Source: Methylococcaceae bacterium
GTDB taxonomy: Bacteria > Pseudomonadota > Gammaproteobacteria > Methylococcales > Methylomonadaceae
NCBI GenBank assembly: GCA_028748685.1
Contig: JAJRDU010000137.1
Location: forward strand, 1-41,767
Length of the DNA: 41,767 bases
Direction of reading: 5' to 3'
The notes below the pieces were generated by a model. The model was not told where the DNA came from. It was given only the letters and a program-made list of their open reading frames with translations, and did not search any database. Below are positions 1 to 8,723 of the stretch, in pieces. How positions within the stretch are numbered: the stretch's first letter is position 1; each line of letters begins with the position of its first letter. Position numbers and translations under genes: made by a program.

Positions 1-646
1 CCTGGGAAAGATAGACTCTATAGCCTTTACCTTCCTCATCCAGATAACCTATCCAGGTTGAACTGCCGTCCTCATGGGCGACGAGATTATCGTGTTTGAC
101 CTTATATTGGCCGATGGGTAAATCCAATACCAAGTCATCGCCGACCGGAATTTTAGCCAGCTCGGCCATCGGCAATTTGACGTTCAGAACCGATCCGGCT
201 TTAAAATTTTTATATCTTGCGGGGATTTTTTTTGAGAAATCAGGCGCAACCACCACCAGCTCACCTTCCCTGGGCAGGGCGACATTATCCTGGCCACTGC
301 CGTTACGTCCGGTAATCACCACGGTTTTCACGACGCCCTGATCCGACACCGCCGTGTAGTTATAACCCTGCAACAGTTGAGTCAGCACCGCATTCCAATC
401 GTCGCCGGCCAATTTTCGATTAATCACATCGCCTCCGACGGCGGCACTAATCTTAAACGTAATTCCGCTGCGGTTAGCCAGCTGATCGGCTGTTTGTTGT
501 AGGGTTTTATCTTTAACCACATGATAAATATGATGTGGCTGCTCCTTGATCAACGGGCTCACAGCTTCCGCCCAAGTATTACCGGCAAGTACCGCCGAAA
601 TCACCGCGGCAAGAAAGGAGGTTTTTGCACTGATTTTAGCTTTCAT
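1..646 (-). CDS. Partial exported protein with N-terminal STN domain
   Basis: An open frame on the minus strand starts with ATG at 646 and runs off the left edge, so about 215 residues are visible and the C-terminus is missing. AAGGTG lies just upstream of the ATG as a ribosome binding site. The first ~27 residues look like a signal peptide ending in TWA. Residues about 35-105 resemble the small STN domain found in secretins and TonB receptors (VVKDKTLQQTADQLA, then a repeat-like ADD-WNAVLTQLL segment). The last visible part contains HEDGSSTWIGYL, similar to the propeptide region of secreted reprolysin-like metallopeptidases. Function is not known; a secreted enzyme or surface protein is an inference. 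Downstream lolD is on the same strand but 200 bases upstream of this start, so this gene could be read from lolD or from its own promoter. Confidence 0.7.
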   Translation of the reverse strand, partial: MKAKISAKTSFLAAVISAVLAGNTWAEAVSPLIKEQPHHIYHVVKDKTLQQTADQLANRSGITFKISAAVGGDVINRKLAGDDWNAVLTQLLQGYNYTAVSDQGVVKTVVITGRNGSGQDNVALPREGELVVVAPDFSKKIPARYKNFKAGSVLNVKLPMAELAKIPVGDDLVLDLPIGQYKVKHDNLVAHEDGSSTWIGYLDEEGKGYRVYLSQ

Positions 647-741
647 ATTCGGTCACCTTTAAAATACATCTCAGCAAGCAAACCAACCGCCCAGGATTTC
701 ACGGATTTGTACCGTGGTGTCAAGAGCCTCGGACAACGCCG

Positions 742-759
742 CGCGGGAATTATCCCGCG
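742..759. repeat. Perfect short inverted repeat between lolD and the left-edge gene
   Basis: CGCGGGA and TCCCGCG form a perfect 7-bp stem around a 4-base loop. There is no strong T-run on either side, so a classical terminator is doubtful. It lies about 90 bases past the lolD stop and about 100 bases before the start of the left-edge gene, where it might act as an attenuating hairpin or an operator. The rest of the gap shows nothing recognisable. Confidence 0.35.
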
Positions 760-846
760 TTATTAGATCGCCGGAAAAACAGCATTATCCAACATCTTTG
801 CTTTGTAACTTTAGTCAACTTTCAAACCTTACCATTATTAAGCCGC

Positions 847-1536
847 TTATTTATCCAGGCCGACGATCAAGCCATCTTCCATATGCAAGACATGATCCAT
901 GCGCGCCGCCAAATCCGGATCGTGCGTTACCACCAGAAAACTGACTTGCAATTCCTGATTCAGTTCCAACATCAATTGGTAGATTTGTTCGGCGGTCTTG
1001 CTGTCGAGATTGCCGGTCGGCTCATCGGCCAACACGCATTTAGGCTTGTTGATCAAGGCTCGCGCCACCGCCGCCCGCTGCCTTTCGCCCCCGGACAATT
1101 CACCGGGCTTGTGCTGAATTCTATGCCCAAGACCGACTCGTTTTAGCAGTTCGGTCGCTTGTTGTTGGGCATGTTTGATCGGCTTTCTTCCGATCAGCAA
1201 AGGCATCGCTACATTTTCCAATATCGTGAATTCCCCGAGCAAATGATGAAACTGGTAAATAAACCCGAGTGAACTATTGCGCAACTGCCCCAGTTTACCG
1301 GCGCCGACCTTATTCAAGTCGAATCCATCCAGGATCACGCTACCGGAGGTCGGCTTCTCCAACCCTCCCAGCAAATGCATCAAGGTACTCTTACCGGAAC
1401 CCGACGCTCCCATAATGGCAACACGTTGACCGACACGAATATCCAAATCCACGCCTTTTAATACTTCGACATTCAAGTCGCCCTGTTCGTAGCGTTTGGT
1501 GAGCTGCCTGCATTGTAAAACCACGGAATTATTCAT
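847..1536 (-). CDS. lolD: Lipoprotein-releasing ABC transporter, ATP-binding subunit LolD
   Basis: LolD powers release of outer-membrane lipoproteins from the inner membrane to the periplasmic carrier LolA, as part of a LolCDE-type complex. The 229-residue length is normal for the family. Visible motifs are Walker [10 protein letters not shown] (about residues 43-51), a Q-loop FIYQFHHLL (about 93-101), signature LSGGERQ, Walker [10 protein letters not shown] and the switch histidine in VVTHDPD. The start overlaps the last 8 bases of the upstream permease gene (1529-1536), which indicates translational coupling. The family could be confused with MacB-type ATPases, but the adjacent LolC/E permease makes LolD by far the best call. 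Confidence 0.95.
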   Translation of the reverse strand: MNNSVVLQCRQLTKRYEQGDLNVEVLKGVDLDIRVGQRVAIMGASGSGKSTLMHLLGGLEKPTSGSVILDGFDLNKVGAGKLGQLRNSSLGFIYQFHHLLGEFTILENVAMPLLIGRKPIKHAQQQATELLKRVGLGHRIQHKPGELSGGERQRAAVARALINKPKCVLADEPTGNLDSKTAEQIYQLMLELNQELQVSFLVVTHDPDLAARMDHVLHMEDGLIVGLDK

Positions 1537-2776
1537 AACGCAGCACCTCGGCGGGATTGATACGCGAAGCCTGCCAGGCCGGATACAAGGTAGCTAGCAA
1601 GGACAGTAAGAACGCCGTGATAGCAATCCAATAGACATCGCCCCAGATCAACTTAGACGGCACTTCGCTGATGTAATAGACATCGGAGGGCATAAAATTT
1701 ACACCAAACGCTTTTTCGATCGCCGGCACTATGGTTTTGACATTTAGGGCCAGCGACACACCACCTATAGTTCCCAACAGTGTGCCCGCGGTACCAATCA
1801 CGCAACCCAACACGATGAAAATCCCCATCACCGACGGATTCGACAAGCCCTGGGTCTTGAGTATGGCTATGTCGCCGCGTTTGTCGGTCACCACCATCAC
1901 CAGAGTCGAAACGATATTAAAGGCGGCAACGACCACAATAAGAAACAAGATGATTGACAGCGCCCGCTTTTCGGTTTGAACCGCTCTAAAAAAATTGCTG
2001 TGCGCCTTGGTCCAGTCGCTGACGCGGTATTCGTCGCCTAGAGTGTCGGCCAACGCCTGAGTGATACGCGGCGCGTTCAATACGTCATCCAGCTTCAAGC
2101 GTAATCCGGTCACGGCTGGCTCAATGCGAAATAGCTTGGCGGCGTCGTCCAGATGGATCATCGCCATATTCCTGTCGTATTCACTCATCCCGACCTGAAA
2201 GATCCCGACCACGGTAAAACGTTTCAGTCTTGGCAGGATGCCGGCTGGCGTGGAATTGATCTGCGGAGTAATAACCGTCACCTTGTCGCCTATCATCACC
2301 CCCAGATAATTGGCCAACTCGACGCCAAGTATGATGCCGAACTCGCCCGGAACCAAGTCATTCATACTGCCGAATTTCATCTTCTCCGAGACTTCGGACA
2401 CCTTGGGCTCGTACTCGGGCAAGACGCCTTGCAACAATGTACCGCTGACCTGCTGGTCGGAATTCACCATCACCTGACCATGAATAAATGGCGCCGCGCC
2501 TTCCACATGCGGCATAGTATGGGTGCGCTCGGCCAATGTCCGCCAATCCTCTAACTGACCAAATCTGCCGGTTACAGTGCTGTGGGCGGTCATGCCCAGA
2601 ATCCGTTCGCGCAACTCGGCTTCGAAACCGTTCATCACCGACAATACGGTAATCAAGGCTGTCACCCCCAGGGCGATGCCTAATACCGAAGTCAGCGTGA
2701 TAAAGGAAATAAATTGGGTACGGCGCTTGGCGCGGGTATAGCGCAAGCCGATATATAGAATGAGTGGTTTGAACAT
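1529..2776 (-). CDS. lolC: Lipoprotein-releasing ABC transporter permease, LolC/LolE family
   Basis: This is the inner-membrane permease that extracts lipoproteins, working with LolD encoded immediately downstream. It has 415 residues with the family layout: one N-terminal membrane helix in [29 protein letters not shown], a periplasmic domain, three C-terminal helices and the closing [11 protein letters not shown]. The ATG at 2776 is chosen because [15 protein letters not shown] aligns with the usual LolC start; an ATG 33 bases upstream would add an untypical leader and overlap fur. No clear ribosome site precedes it. Only one LolC/E gene is present, so the complex may be a homodimer of permeases as in many non-enteric gammaproteobacteria; a second copy outside the window cannot be excluded. 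Assignment to LolC rather than LolE is arbitrary. Confidence 0.92.
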   Translation of the reverse strand: MFKPLILYIGLRYTRAKRRTQFISFITLTSVLGIALGVTALITVLSVMNGFEAELRERILGMTAHSTVTGRFGQLEDWRTLAERTHTMPHVEGAAPFIHGQVMVNSDQQVSGTLLQGVLPEYEPKVSEVSEKMKFGSMNDLVPGEFGIILGVELANYLGVMIGDKVTVITPQINSTPAGILPRLKRFTVVGIFQVGMSEYDRNMAMIHLDDAAKLFRIEPAVTGLRLKLDDVLNAPRITQALADTLGDEYRVSDWTKAHSNFFRAVQTEKRALSIILFLIVVVAAFNIVSTLVMVVTDKRGDIAILKTQGLSNPSVMGIFIVLGCVIGTAGTLLGTIGGVSLALNVKTIVPAIEKAFGVNFMPSDVYYISEVPSKLIWGDVYWIAITAFLLSLLATLYPAWQASRINPAEVLRYE

Positions 2777-2784
2777 GTGGAATT

Positions 2785-3201
2785 TTAGGAAGACTTGCAA
2801 TCGGCGCAATAGCCGTAGAGATAAAGACTGTGATCGGTCAAGGAATAGCCCAGCCGTTCCGCAATCTCTCTCTGACGTTTTTCAATGACTTCGTCGGTAA
2901 ATTCATCGACACGTCCGCATTTCATGCACACCAGATGGTCGTGATGACTGCCCTTGTTCAGCTCAAAAATAGAGTTTCCGCCCTCGAAGTGATGGCGCTC
3001 GACAAGTCCCGCCGCCTCAAACTGAGTCAGCACTCGATAAACGGTCGCCAAGCCGATTTCCTCGCCTTCGCTTAACAGGATTTTATAGACTTTCTCGGCC
3101 GACAAATGCCTGTCATCCTGTTGCTTCTCCAAAATCTCCAAGATCTTAATTCTGGGTAAAGTGACCTTCAACCCAGCGTTACGTAAATCCTGTGTTTCCA
3201 C
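2785..3201 (-). CDS. fur: Ferric uptake regulator Fur
   Basis: Fur is a dimeric Fe(II)-responsive repressor of iron acquisition genes. The protein is 138 residues long with an N-terminal winged helix (GLKVTLPRIKILEIL through IGLATVYRVLTQFEAAGLV) and a C-terminal dimerisation and metal-binding domain. Metal-binding signatures are HHFEGG, the HHDHLVCMKCGRVDEF stretch with its CxxC, and the terminal YGYCADC with a second CxxC. It is divergent from bamE, a very common arrangement in gammaproteobacteria. The lolC start lies only 8 bases past the fur stop, so fur-lolC-lolD probably form one transcript here, which is less usual. Zur or PerR are alternatives, but the sequence and the bamE neighbour fit Fur. 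Confidence 0.95.
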   Translation of the reverse strand: METQDLRNAGLKVTLPRIKILEILEKQQDDRHLSAEKVYKILLSEGEEIGLATVYRVLTQFEAAGLVERHHFEGGNSIFELNKGSHHDHLVCMKCGRVDEFTDEVIEKRQREIAERLGYSLTDHSLYLYGYCADCKSS

Positions 3202-3232
3202 AAGTCGGTCTCCGTTAATCGTGCAATCGGTA

Positions 3233-3238
3233 CATTGT
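3233..3238 (-). promoter_or_regulatory. Candidate fur -10 element
   Basis: On the minus strand TACAAT lies 32 bases before the fur ATG. No good -35 hexamer is visible at 16-18 bases, so this is only a candidate. I see no Fur-box-like palindrome in the fur-bamE gap. Confidence 0.3.
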
Positions 3239-3270
3239 ATCGTTTTTTGCCCTTAGCCGCAGGCGGAATT

Positions 3271-3280
3271 ATGGGATAAT
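3271..3280 (+). promoter_or_regulatory. Candidate extended -10 promoter of bamE
   Basis: ATGGGATAAT carries a TG one base before GATAAT, the pattern of an extended -10 element, 35 bases upstream of the bamE ATG. The -35 region is weak, as is typical for extended -10 promoters. Confidence 0.4.
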
Positions 3281-3314
3281 GGCGGCTGTTTTTTGTCGGT
3301 ATCCGCCACACTCC

Positions 3315-3869
3315 ATGAACAAACCAGCCTTTTTGCTTGCCATCACCGCCAGCCTGACATTCACCGCCTGCTCGACCATCCTGAATAATTTGCCCGGCGT
3401 CTACACGCTGGATATAGAGCAAGGCAACATGATCGATCAAAGCATGATCGATCAGCTCAGACCCAACATGACCAAACGCCAGGTGCTGTACATCATGGGC
3501 TCGCCGATGCTGGCCGATAGCTTTCACGAAAAACGTTGGGATTACCTGTATTCCAAACAAGTTAGCGGCGAAGATCGGGTACAGAAACGGGCTTCGCTGT
3601 TTTTTGACGGCGACAACCTGATGGCCGTCCAAGGCGATTTTCGCCCCAGCTCCCTGCCGGTCATCAAGGAATCCACAGAAACCAGTGTCGATCTTCCAAA
3701 ACGGAATCTGGACAAATCCATGTGGGAAAAAATCACGGGTCTATTCAGCGACGAGCCGGATACCGCGCCCAAAGCCAACAACAGTAGTTCGCCAAAAACC
3801 GAAACCAAGGAAGCATCAAGCTCTTCAAAAGCCGGGCAGTCTATCGTCAATCCCGCCGAGCAGCCTTAG
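3315..3869 (+). CDS. bamE: Outer membrane assembly lipoprotein BamE (SmpA/OmlA)
   Basis: BamE is a small lipoprotein subunit of the BAM machine that folds beta-barrel proteins into the outer membrane. The ATG at 3315 gives a short lipoprotein signal with a lipobox ending at Cys19 (FTAC). The SmpA/OmlA core follows: [52 protein letters not shown], about residues 28-110. At 184 residues it is longer than the ~110-residue enteric protein because of a serine-, lysine- and threonine-rich disordered tail after about residue 115. It is divergent from fur, as in Pseudomonas. The gene converges on cysB with a gap of only 10 bases. An upstream in-frame ATG at 3279 would spoil the signal peptide and was not used. 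Confidence 0.92.
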   Translation: MNKPAFLLAITASLTFTACSTILNNLPGVYTLDIEQGNMIDQSMIDQLRPNMTKRQVLYIMGSPMLADSFHEKRWDYLYSKQVSGEDRVQKRASLFFDGDNLMAVQGDFRPSSLPVIKESTETSVDLPKRNLDKSMWEKITGLFSDEPDTAPKANNSSSPKTETKEASSSSKAGQSIVNPAEQP

Positions 3870-3870
3870 C

Positions 3871-3895
3871 GCTGAAAAATCAATTCCTTTTCAGC
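3871..3895. terminator. Hairpin at the bamE/cysB convergence
   Basis: GCTGAAAA and TTTTCAGC form a perfect 8-bp stem around a 9-base loop. The right arm lies inside the last codons of the cysB-like gene. The A/T part of the stem could act as the T-run in either direction, so a weak bidirectional terminator is plausible. Confidence 0.4.
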
Positions 3896-4779
3896 TCGGC
3901 TTCCTTCAATAATTCCTCGATAAAATAACGGCAGTAGGAAGGTAAATAGAGCTGTTTGAGATAGGCGATCTTGGTCGTCGAGCTTGGAATAAGATGCGAT
4001 AAATTCAAGGCCAACAGGTCGTTATCCTTGGTTGGCTCATATGAGGTACCGGCGATAATACCCACGCCCAACCCCAGCCTGACGTAAGTCTTAATCACAT
4101 CGGAATCAGCCGCCGCCAGGGTGATGTCCAATTCCAATCCAGCCTTACTAAACGTTTTTTCTATCGTCGAGCGGCCGGTAAAGCCCGGCGAGTAAGTCAA
4201 GATCGGCTGCGCGGCCAAACGCTGCAATGTTATTTCACCTTCGGCCAAGGGATGATCCTTGGGTATCACGGCGATGTGATGCCATTCATAGCAAGGCCTG
4301 ACGACCAACTTATCGTCATCCGCCAATTTCTCGGTACAAATCGCAATATCAGCCTGATGCTGATGCAATAAATTGATCAAATTTTCGGGCGACGACTGCA
4401 CCATGTAAATCTTGATGCCTGGATATTTAGTCCGAAACTTCTGCACCGGCACCGGCAACAGATATTTGGCCTGGGTATGCGTGGTGGCGATATGCAACGT
4501 ACCGTTACGGTTATCGAGAAAGTCCTCCGCCAGCAGCTGGATATTTTTCTTGGCCTGATTGATCAAGTCAACTTCTTCCATGATCCTATCGCCCAGAGGC
4601 GTCAGGCCAACCAACTTCTTGCCTTGCCGCTCGAATAAAGGCGAACCCAATTCGATTTCAAACAGCTGCAACTGCCGGCTAACCGCCGACTGCACGACAT
4701 GCATCCTTTCCGCCGCCTTGCTGAGATTGAAACCTGTTTCCTGTAAAACCCGCAGTAGTTCGAGTTGGTTAAGATTCAT
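3880..4779 (-). CDS. cysB: LysR-family regulator, CysB-like
   Basis: CysB activates sulfate assimilation and cysteine biosynthesis genes in response to N-acetylserine or O-acetylserine. The protein has 299 residues with an N-terminal LysR helix-turn-helix (NLSKAAERMHVVQSAVSRQLQLFE) and a C-terminal substrate-binding domain. Segments diagnostic for CysB/Cbl are IATTHTQAKYLLP, PCYEWHHIAVIPKDHPLA, FTGRSTIEKTFSKAGL and DSDVIKTYVRLGLGVGI. The start ATG at 4779 has AGGA and GGCGGA upstream; an ATG 21 bases earlier is possible. E. coli CysB is 324 residues, so this protein is short at the C-terminus. Cbl is an alternative name. It is a single-gene unit convergent with bamE. Confidence 0.88.
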   Translation of the reverse strand: MNLNQLELLRVLQETGFNLSKAAERMHVVQSAVSRQLQLFEIELGSPLFERQGKKLVGLTPLGDRIMEEVDLINQAKKNIQLLAEDFLDNRNGTLHIATTHTQAKYLLPVPVQKFRTKYPGIKIYMVQSSPENLINLLHQHQADIAICTEKLADDDKLVVRPCYEWHHIAVIPKDHPLAEGEITLQRLAAQPILTYSPGFTGRSTIEKTFSKAGLELDITLAAADSDVIKTYVRLGLGVGIIAGTSYEPTKDNDLLALNLSHLIPSSTTKIAYLKQLYLPSYCRYFIEELLKEAELKRN

Positions 4780-5169
4780 TCCGCCATTCCTGAAATGCAA
4801 AAAGACTAGATAGCGATGATGAATAAACGATGCTTGGGAAAACTTTAAATCGATTATTCAGCTATAAAAACACATTATATAGATTTATTTCGAACTACTC
4901 GCCACCCTAGCCGAGGAACAACGGAAAAATACAGGCCTGACACTGCGCTAATCGAGTTGGGGAAATAAAGATATTGCGCTTTAATTTATCAATATATGTA
5001 ACGCCGAACGCTGCTTTCGGGACTAGCCAATCAACGCAACAAATCCATAATGATCTATCTTTTGCAGTTCGTCTGCCGACTGATACATGTTAGAGTTATT
5101 ACCGATGTCGGCAGCGATTTAGCAGGTCTTTTTTCGACTCAAAAAAAGCATATCAACCACGGATAGCCC
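4780..5169. other. 390-base intergenic region with two leader-type inverted repeats
   Basis: The part next to cysB (4810-4900) is AT-rich and may hold its promoter. Two inverted repeats precede the HD-GYP gene. CTGCCGAC at 5073-5080 pairs with GTCGGCAG at 5107-5114 over a 26-base loop. An A/T stem, CTTTTTT at 5128-5134 with AAAAAAG at 5142-5148, ends just before the ribosome site. They could form a structured leader. The sequence does not match the c-di-GMP riboswitch consensus I know. No small gene is evident. Confidence 0.3.
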
Positions 5170-6285
5170 ATGCCGGAGCAAAACCCCAAAACTATATTGA
5201 TCGTCGACGACTCGCCCGAGAACCTCACCGTTCTCAGCGAGTTGCTGCACCCCCTCTATCTGGTGCGCGTAGCCACCTCCGGCCAGAAAGCGTTGCGCAT
5301 CGCCGGCTCCTCACCAGTCCCCGACTTGATTCTGCTGGATGTGATGATGCCCGATATGGACGGTTACCAGGTCTTCGAACAATTGCACATCAACCCCGTC
5401 ACCAGCCGCATCCCGGTGATATTCGTCACGGCCATGGACAGCACGGAAGCCGAATTGCGCGGCCTGGATGTCGGCGCGGTGGACTACATTACCAAGCCTC
5501 TGGTGCCTCCCACCATACTGGCTCGGATCCGCACGCAACTGGAACTAAAACAGGCGCGCGACCAACTGGCCAACCAAAACGCTTGGCTGGAAACCGAAAT
5601 CGCCAAACGCATGGCTGAAAACACCCTGATCCAGGAAGTGGGTATTCGGGCGCTGGCGCATCTGGCGGAAACACGGGATCCTGAAACCGGCAACCACATC
5701 TTACGTACCCAGGGTTATGTTCAGCAATTGGCCTTGACGCTGCAAAACCACCCTCGCTTCGCGGCAACGCTGACGGACCACTATATCGAGTTACTGGCGC
5801 GCTCGGCGCCATTGCACGACATCGGCAAGGTTGGTATTCCCGACGATATTCTGCTCAAGCCCGGCCCGCTGACGGCGGACGAATGGGAAATCATGAAAAC
5901 TCACTCTCACATCGGCGCCGTAGCCATCGAGGAGGCTGAAAAAGATGTGGAAAGACCGGTGGAATTTCTGACTCTGGCCAAGGAAATTGTCCACTGGCAC
6001 CACGAAAAATGGGATGGAACGGGTTATCCGGATGGTCTTTCCGGCGAGGAAATTCCGATTTCGGCTCGCATCATGGCGCTTGCCGACGTATTCGACGCAT
6101 TGATTTCCAGGCGGGTCTATAAAGATGCCATCCCTATTGCGGAAGTCCAGAACATCATCGCCGCCGGGCGAAACCAACATTTTGATCCCGACATGGTCGA
6201 TGCCTTTCTGGCCAATTTTAGTGTGTTTTGCGATATTGCCGATCGTTACCGCGACCCAATTCCCGAAGAAACGCCATGCCCTTAG
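5170..6285 (+). CDS. Response regulator with HD-GYP domain (c-di-GMP phosphodiesterase)
   Basis: The protein is of the RpfG type: an N-terminal receiver (residues 8-125) coupled by a helical linker to an HD-GYP domain that hydrolyses cyclic di-GMP. The phospho-acceptor is Asp57 (LLDVMMPDMDG), with acidic Asp13-Asp14, Thr87 and Lys109 in place. In the catalytic half I see ETRDPETGNHILR (from residue 167), the metal-binding HD pair His216-Asp217 in HDIGKVGIPDDILLKPG, HSHIG, HWHHEKWDGTGYPDG with the GYP triad at 285-287, and ALADVFDALISRRVYK, so the site looks intact. 371 residues is typical. It is the first gene of a same-strand block with a PAS sensor and a hybrid kinase, which are its likely upstream signalling partners. 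Confidence 0.92.
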   Translation: MPEQNPKTILIVDDSPENLTVLSELLHPLYLVRVATSGQKALRIAGSSPVPDLILLDVMMPDMDGYQVFEQLHINPVTSRIPVIFVTAMDSTEAELRGLDVGAVDYITKPLVPPTILARIRTQLELKQARDQLANQNAWLETEIAKRMAENTLIQEVGIRALAHLAETRDPETGNHILRTQGYVQQLALTLQNHPRFAATLTDHYIELLARSAPLHDIGKVGIPDDILLKPGPLTADEWEIMKTHSHIGAVAIEEAEKDVERPVEFLTLAKEIVHWHHEKWDGTGYPDGLSGEEIPISARIMALADVFDALISRRVYKDAIPIAEVQNIIAAGRNQHFDPDMVDAFLANFSVFCDIADRYRDPIPEETPCP

Positions 6286-6454
6286 CCGTTTCCGTGCCAT
6301 TGCGCATCATTGCCCGATATCCGATCGTTTACTGGCGGTACCGAATGCTTGTTTATAGCGAGGGCACCAATAGCGGCAGCTCCCTGTTTATCGCGTTAAG
6401 GGCAATCTTCGGCGAATCCTCCCCGGTTTCCTGACTACCCAAAAATCCAGTCAT

Positions 6455-8677
6455 ATGCCTACCGATCACGACATCAGGCAACCTCAATCAAACCCCTTCG
6501 GCCGCTATAATATTCTGGCCGTGGTTCTGGTGTATGCAATATTCGCCGCCTGCTGGATACTGATGTCGGATAGATGGGTTCAGCTCATTTTTAACAATCC
6601 GGAACAGATCATCCTGGCCAGCATCATTAAAGGCTGGCTGTTCGTCGCCGTCACGTCATGGCTGCTCTACGCCTTGATGCGGCGTTGGGTCGGCGGCAAT
6701 CCACCACCCCAAGCCGACATCGACAATTCCCGCCGACTGAAGCAGCTTTTCGTGCTGCTGGGAACGGGCGTCATCGCGCTGACCCTGGCCGGCATTATTC
6801 ACACTTACAAGAATGTCAAATCGCAGGAAGTCAGCAGGCTGAAGGCAATCGCCAACCTGAAGACCGGACATATCGCCGATTGGCTTCGAGAACGGCAAGG
6901 TAATGCGGACTTCGTCCGGAACAGCGCTTATTTCTCTGAACTATACCGCCACTGGCGGGAATCCGGCGATAAGCTCAGCGGCCTGCGTTTGCAAATAGAG
7001 CTGGAACAATTTCGGAGCAGCCAAGGATTCGACGCCGTGACGCTGCTCACACCCGATGCCGAAAAGCTGTGGGGAAGCGATAAGTCGCCCCAGGCCATCG
7101 CGCCAACACTGCAAGCCGAGGCACGGCGTTGCGCAACGGAACGCCAAGTGCGACATATTGGACCTTACCGCGACCTAGCCGGCCGCGAGCGGCTCGATTT
7201 CATAGCACCTTTGGCGACTGTCCCGGGCTCCGCGCCCTTGGTGGTTCTGCATGTCAATCCTGAAAACTGGTTTTTCCCTACCCTACGAACCTGGCCCGTA
7301 TCTAGCGTCAGCGGCGAGGCCCTGTTATTCCGTCGCGATGGCGACCAGCTACTCTATCTCACCGAATTGCGGCATCGGAAAGCTGCCCCATCCCCGCCGA
7401 GACTGCCAATAGCAACAGAGAATCAGCTTGCCGCCCGCGTGCTGCGCGGCGAAATAACGCCGGGTGAATCCCTTGCGGAAGGAACGGATTATCGCGGCGT
7501 TCAGATCTTGGCCGCGATATATCCCGTCACCGGTAGCGACTGGTTTCTGATGACCAAACTGGACCGTTCCGAGTTATACACCAAAGCTTTCGGAGAGGCG
7601 GACTGGATCAGCTTTACCGGCATGTTGGCACTATTGATGACTGCCGCCGCTTTTTTCCTGTTAAGGCAACGGCAACAACTGGCTTCGATTCAAACGCTGC
7701 AGCGATCCCAGGCCGAACGGCTACGAGCGCTGAGTTTGCTAGAAGCCATTGCCGACTGTTCAAACGATGCGATCTTCGCCAAGGATATTGAGGGCCGTTT
7801 CATCTTGTTCAACCGAGCCGCCGCCAATCTCGTTGGCAAGTCAGCCGATGAGGTGTTGGGCAAGGACGAATATGCCGTTTTTCCGACTGACTTAGCCAAG
7901 GAACTAATGGAGATCGGTCATAGCGTGATTGCCGAAAACCGTATTCATACCCAGGAAGAAATCCTCCGCGTACCCGGCGGCGAACGGGTTTGCCTGACCA
8001 CCAAGGGGCCGCTGCGCGATGCTAATGGCCGGGTCATCGGCCTGTTCGGTATATGCCGCGACATCACCGAACGCAAGCAAGCCGAGCTGGCCAGAATCGA
8101 AAGCGAAAGCCGTTTTCGTGCGCTGGTTGAGCAATCCCTAGCTGGCATCTACATCATTCAAGACAATCGCTTCCGCTATATCAACCCCGCTTTCGCCGCA
8201 ATCTTCGGATACCGCACCCCGAAGGCGCTGATAGACCGTGTGTTGGTGACCGATCTGATCCACCCGAAGGACCGCGAGGAAGCCGCTAATAATATAAAAC
8301 GCCTGATCGCGGGTGAAGTGAATGAAGTCATGCACTACACCTTTGCGGCTTTACGCCGCGATGGCCAATCCATTTACGTGGAAGCGCATGGACGCGTCAT
8401 CGATTACCAAGGACGCCCGGCGGTCATCGGCATGGTTCTCGACATCAGCGCTCGCAAAGCCAGCGAGGAAACCCTGCGCCGCCAGGCCGAAGAGCTTTCC
8501 CAGCGTAACGCGGAACTGGAACGCTTCAATCGCGCAACTGTGGGGCGAGAGTTGGACATGATTACCTTGAAACAGCAGATCAACACGCTATCCGTAAGAC
8601 TCGGGCGGGAACCGCCCTATCCGTTAAGCTTTCTGGAGCCTTCCCCGGATCAAGCGAAACTGGAAGATACCCGATGA
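6455..8677 (+). CDS. Membrane PAS sensor protein lacking an output domain
   Basis: This 740-residue protein has predicted membrane helices near residues 18-40, 52-75, 92-114 and 385-402. The 270-residue stretch between the third and fourth helices (115-384) would form an extracytoplasmic sensing domain. Two PAS domains follow (about 425-545 and 550-668), each closing with the usual DI(T/S)ERK or DISARK motif. After a coiled-coil segment (EETLRRQAEELSQRNAELERF) the protein stops with a short GRELDMITLKQQINTLSVRLGREPPY tail and has no kinase, GGDEF, EAL or methyl-accepting domain. Similar tails occur in PAS proteins of methylotrophs that partner with a separate kinase. The hybrid kinase gene starts 46 bases downstream, so the two probably work as a split receptor. 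The ligand is unknown. Confidence 0.85.
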   Translation: MPTDHDIRQPQSNPFGRYNILAVVLVYAIFAACWILMSDRWVQLIFNNPEQIILASIIKGWLFVAVTSWLLYALMRRWVGGNPPPQADIDNSRRLKQLFVLLGTGVIALTLAGIIHTYKNVKSQEVSRLKAIANLKTGHIADWLRERQGNADFVRNSAYFSELYRHWRESGDKLSGLRLQIELEQFRSSQGFDAVTLLTPDAEKLWGSDKSPQAIAPTLQAEARRCATERQVRHIGPYRDLAGRERLDFIAPLATVPGSAPLVVLHVNPENWFFPTLRTWPVSSVSGEALLFRRDGDQLLYLTELRHRKAAPSPPRLPIATENQLAARVLRGEITPGESLAEGTDYRGVQILAAIYPVTGSDWFLMTKLDRSELYTKAFGEADWISFTGMLALLMTAAAFFLLRQRQQLASIQTLQRSQAERLRALSLLEAIADCSNDAIFAKDIEGRFILFNRAAANLVGKSADEVLGKDEYAVFPTDLAKELMEIGHSVIAENRIHTQEEILRVPGGERVCLTTKGPLRDANGRVIGLFGICRDITERKQAELARIESESRFRALVEQSLAGIYIIQDNRFRYINPAFAAIFGYRTPKALIDRVLVTDLIHPKDREEAANNIKRLIAGEVNEVMHYTFAALRRDGQSIYVEAHGRVIDYQGRPAVIGMVLDISARKASEETLRRQAEELSQRNAELERFNRATVGRELDMITLKQQINTLSVRLGREPPYPLSFLEPSPDQAKLEDTR

Positions 8678-8723
8678 ATGGTATTCTGTTCCCGGCCATG
8701 AAGCTAGTCACAATAAACCCTGC

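Noticed and set aside
3200-3314. Fur box between fur and bamE
   Set aside because: No GATAATGATTATC-like palindrome is present.
3168-3632. Minus-strand frame across the fur-bamE gap and bamE
   Set aside because: It is antisense to bamE and lacks any domain.
4780-5169. c-di-GMP riboswitch upstream of the HD-GYP gene
   Set aside because: The stems do not fit the GEMM-I or GEMM-II layout.
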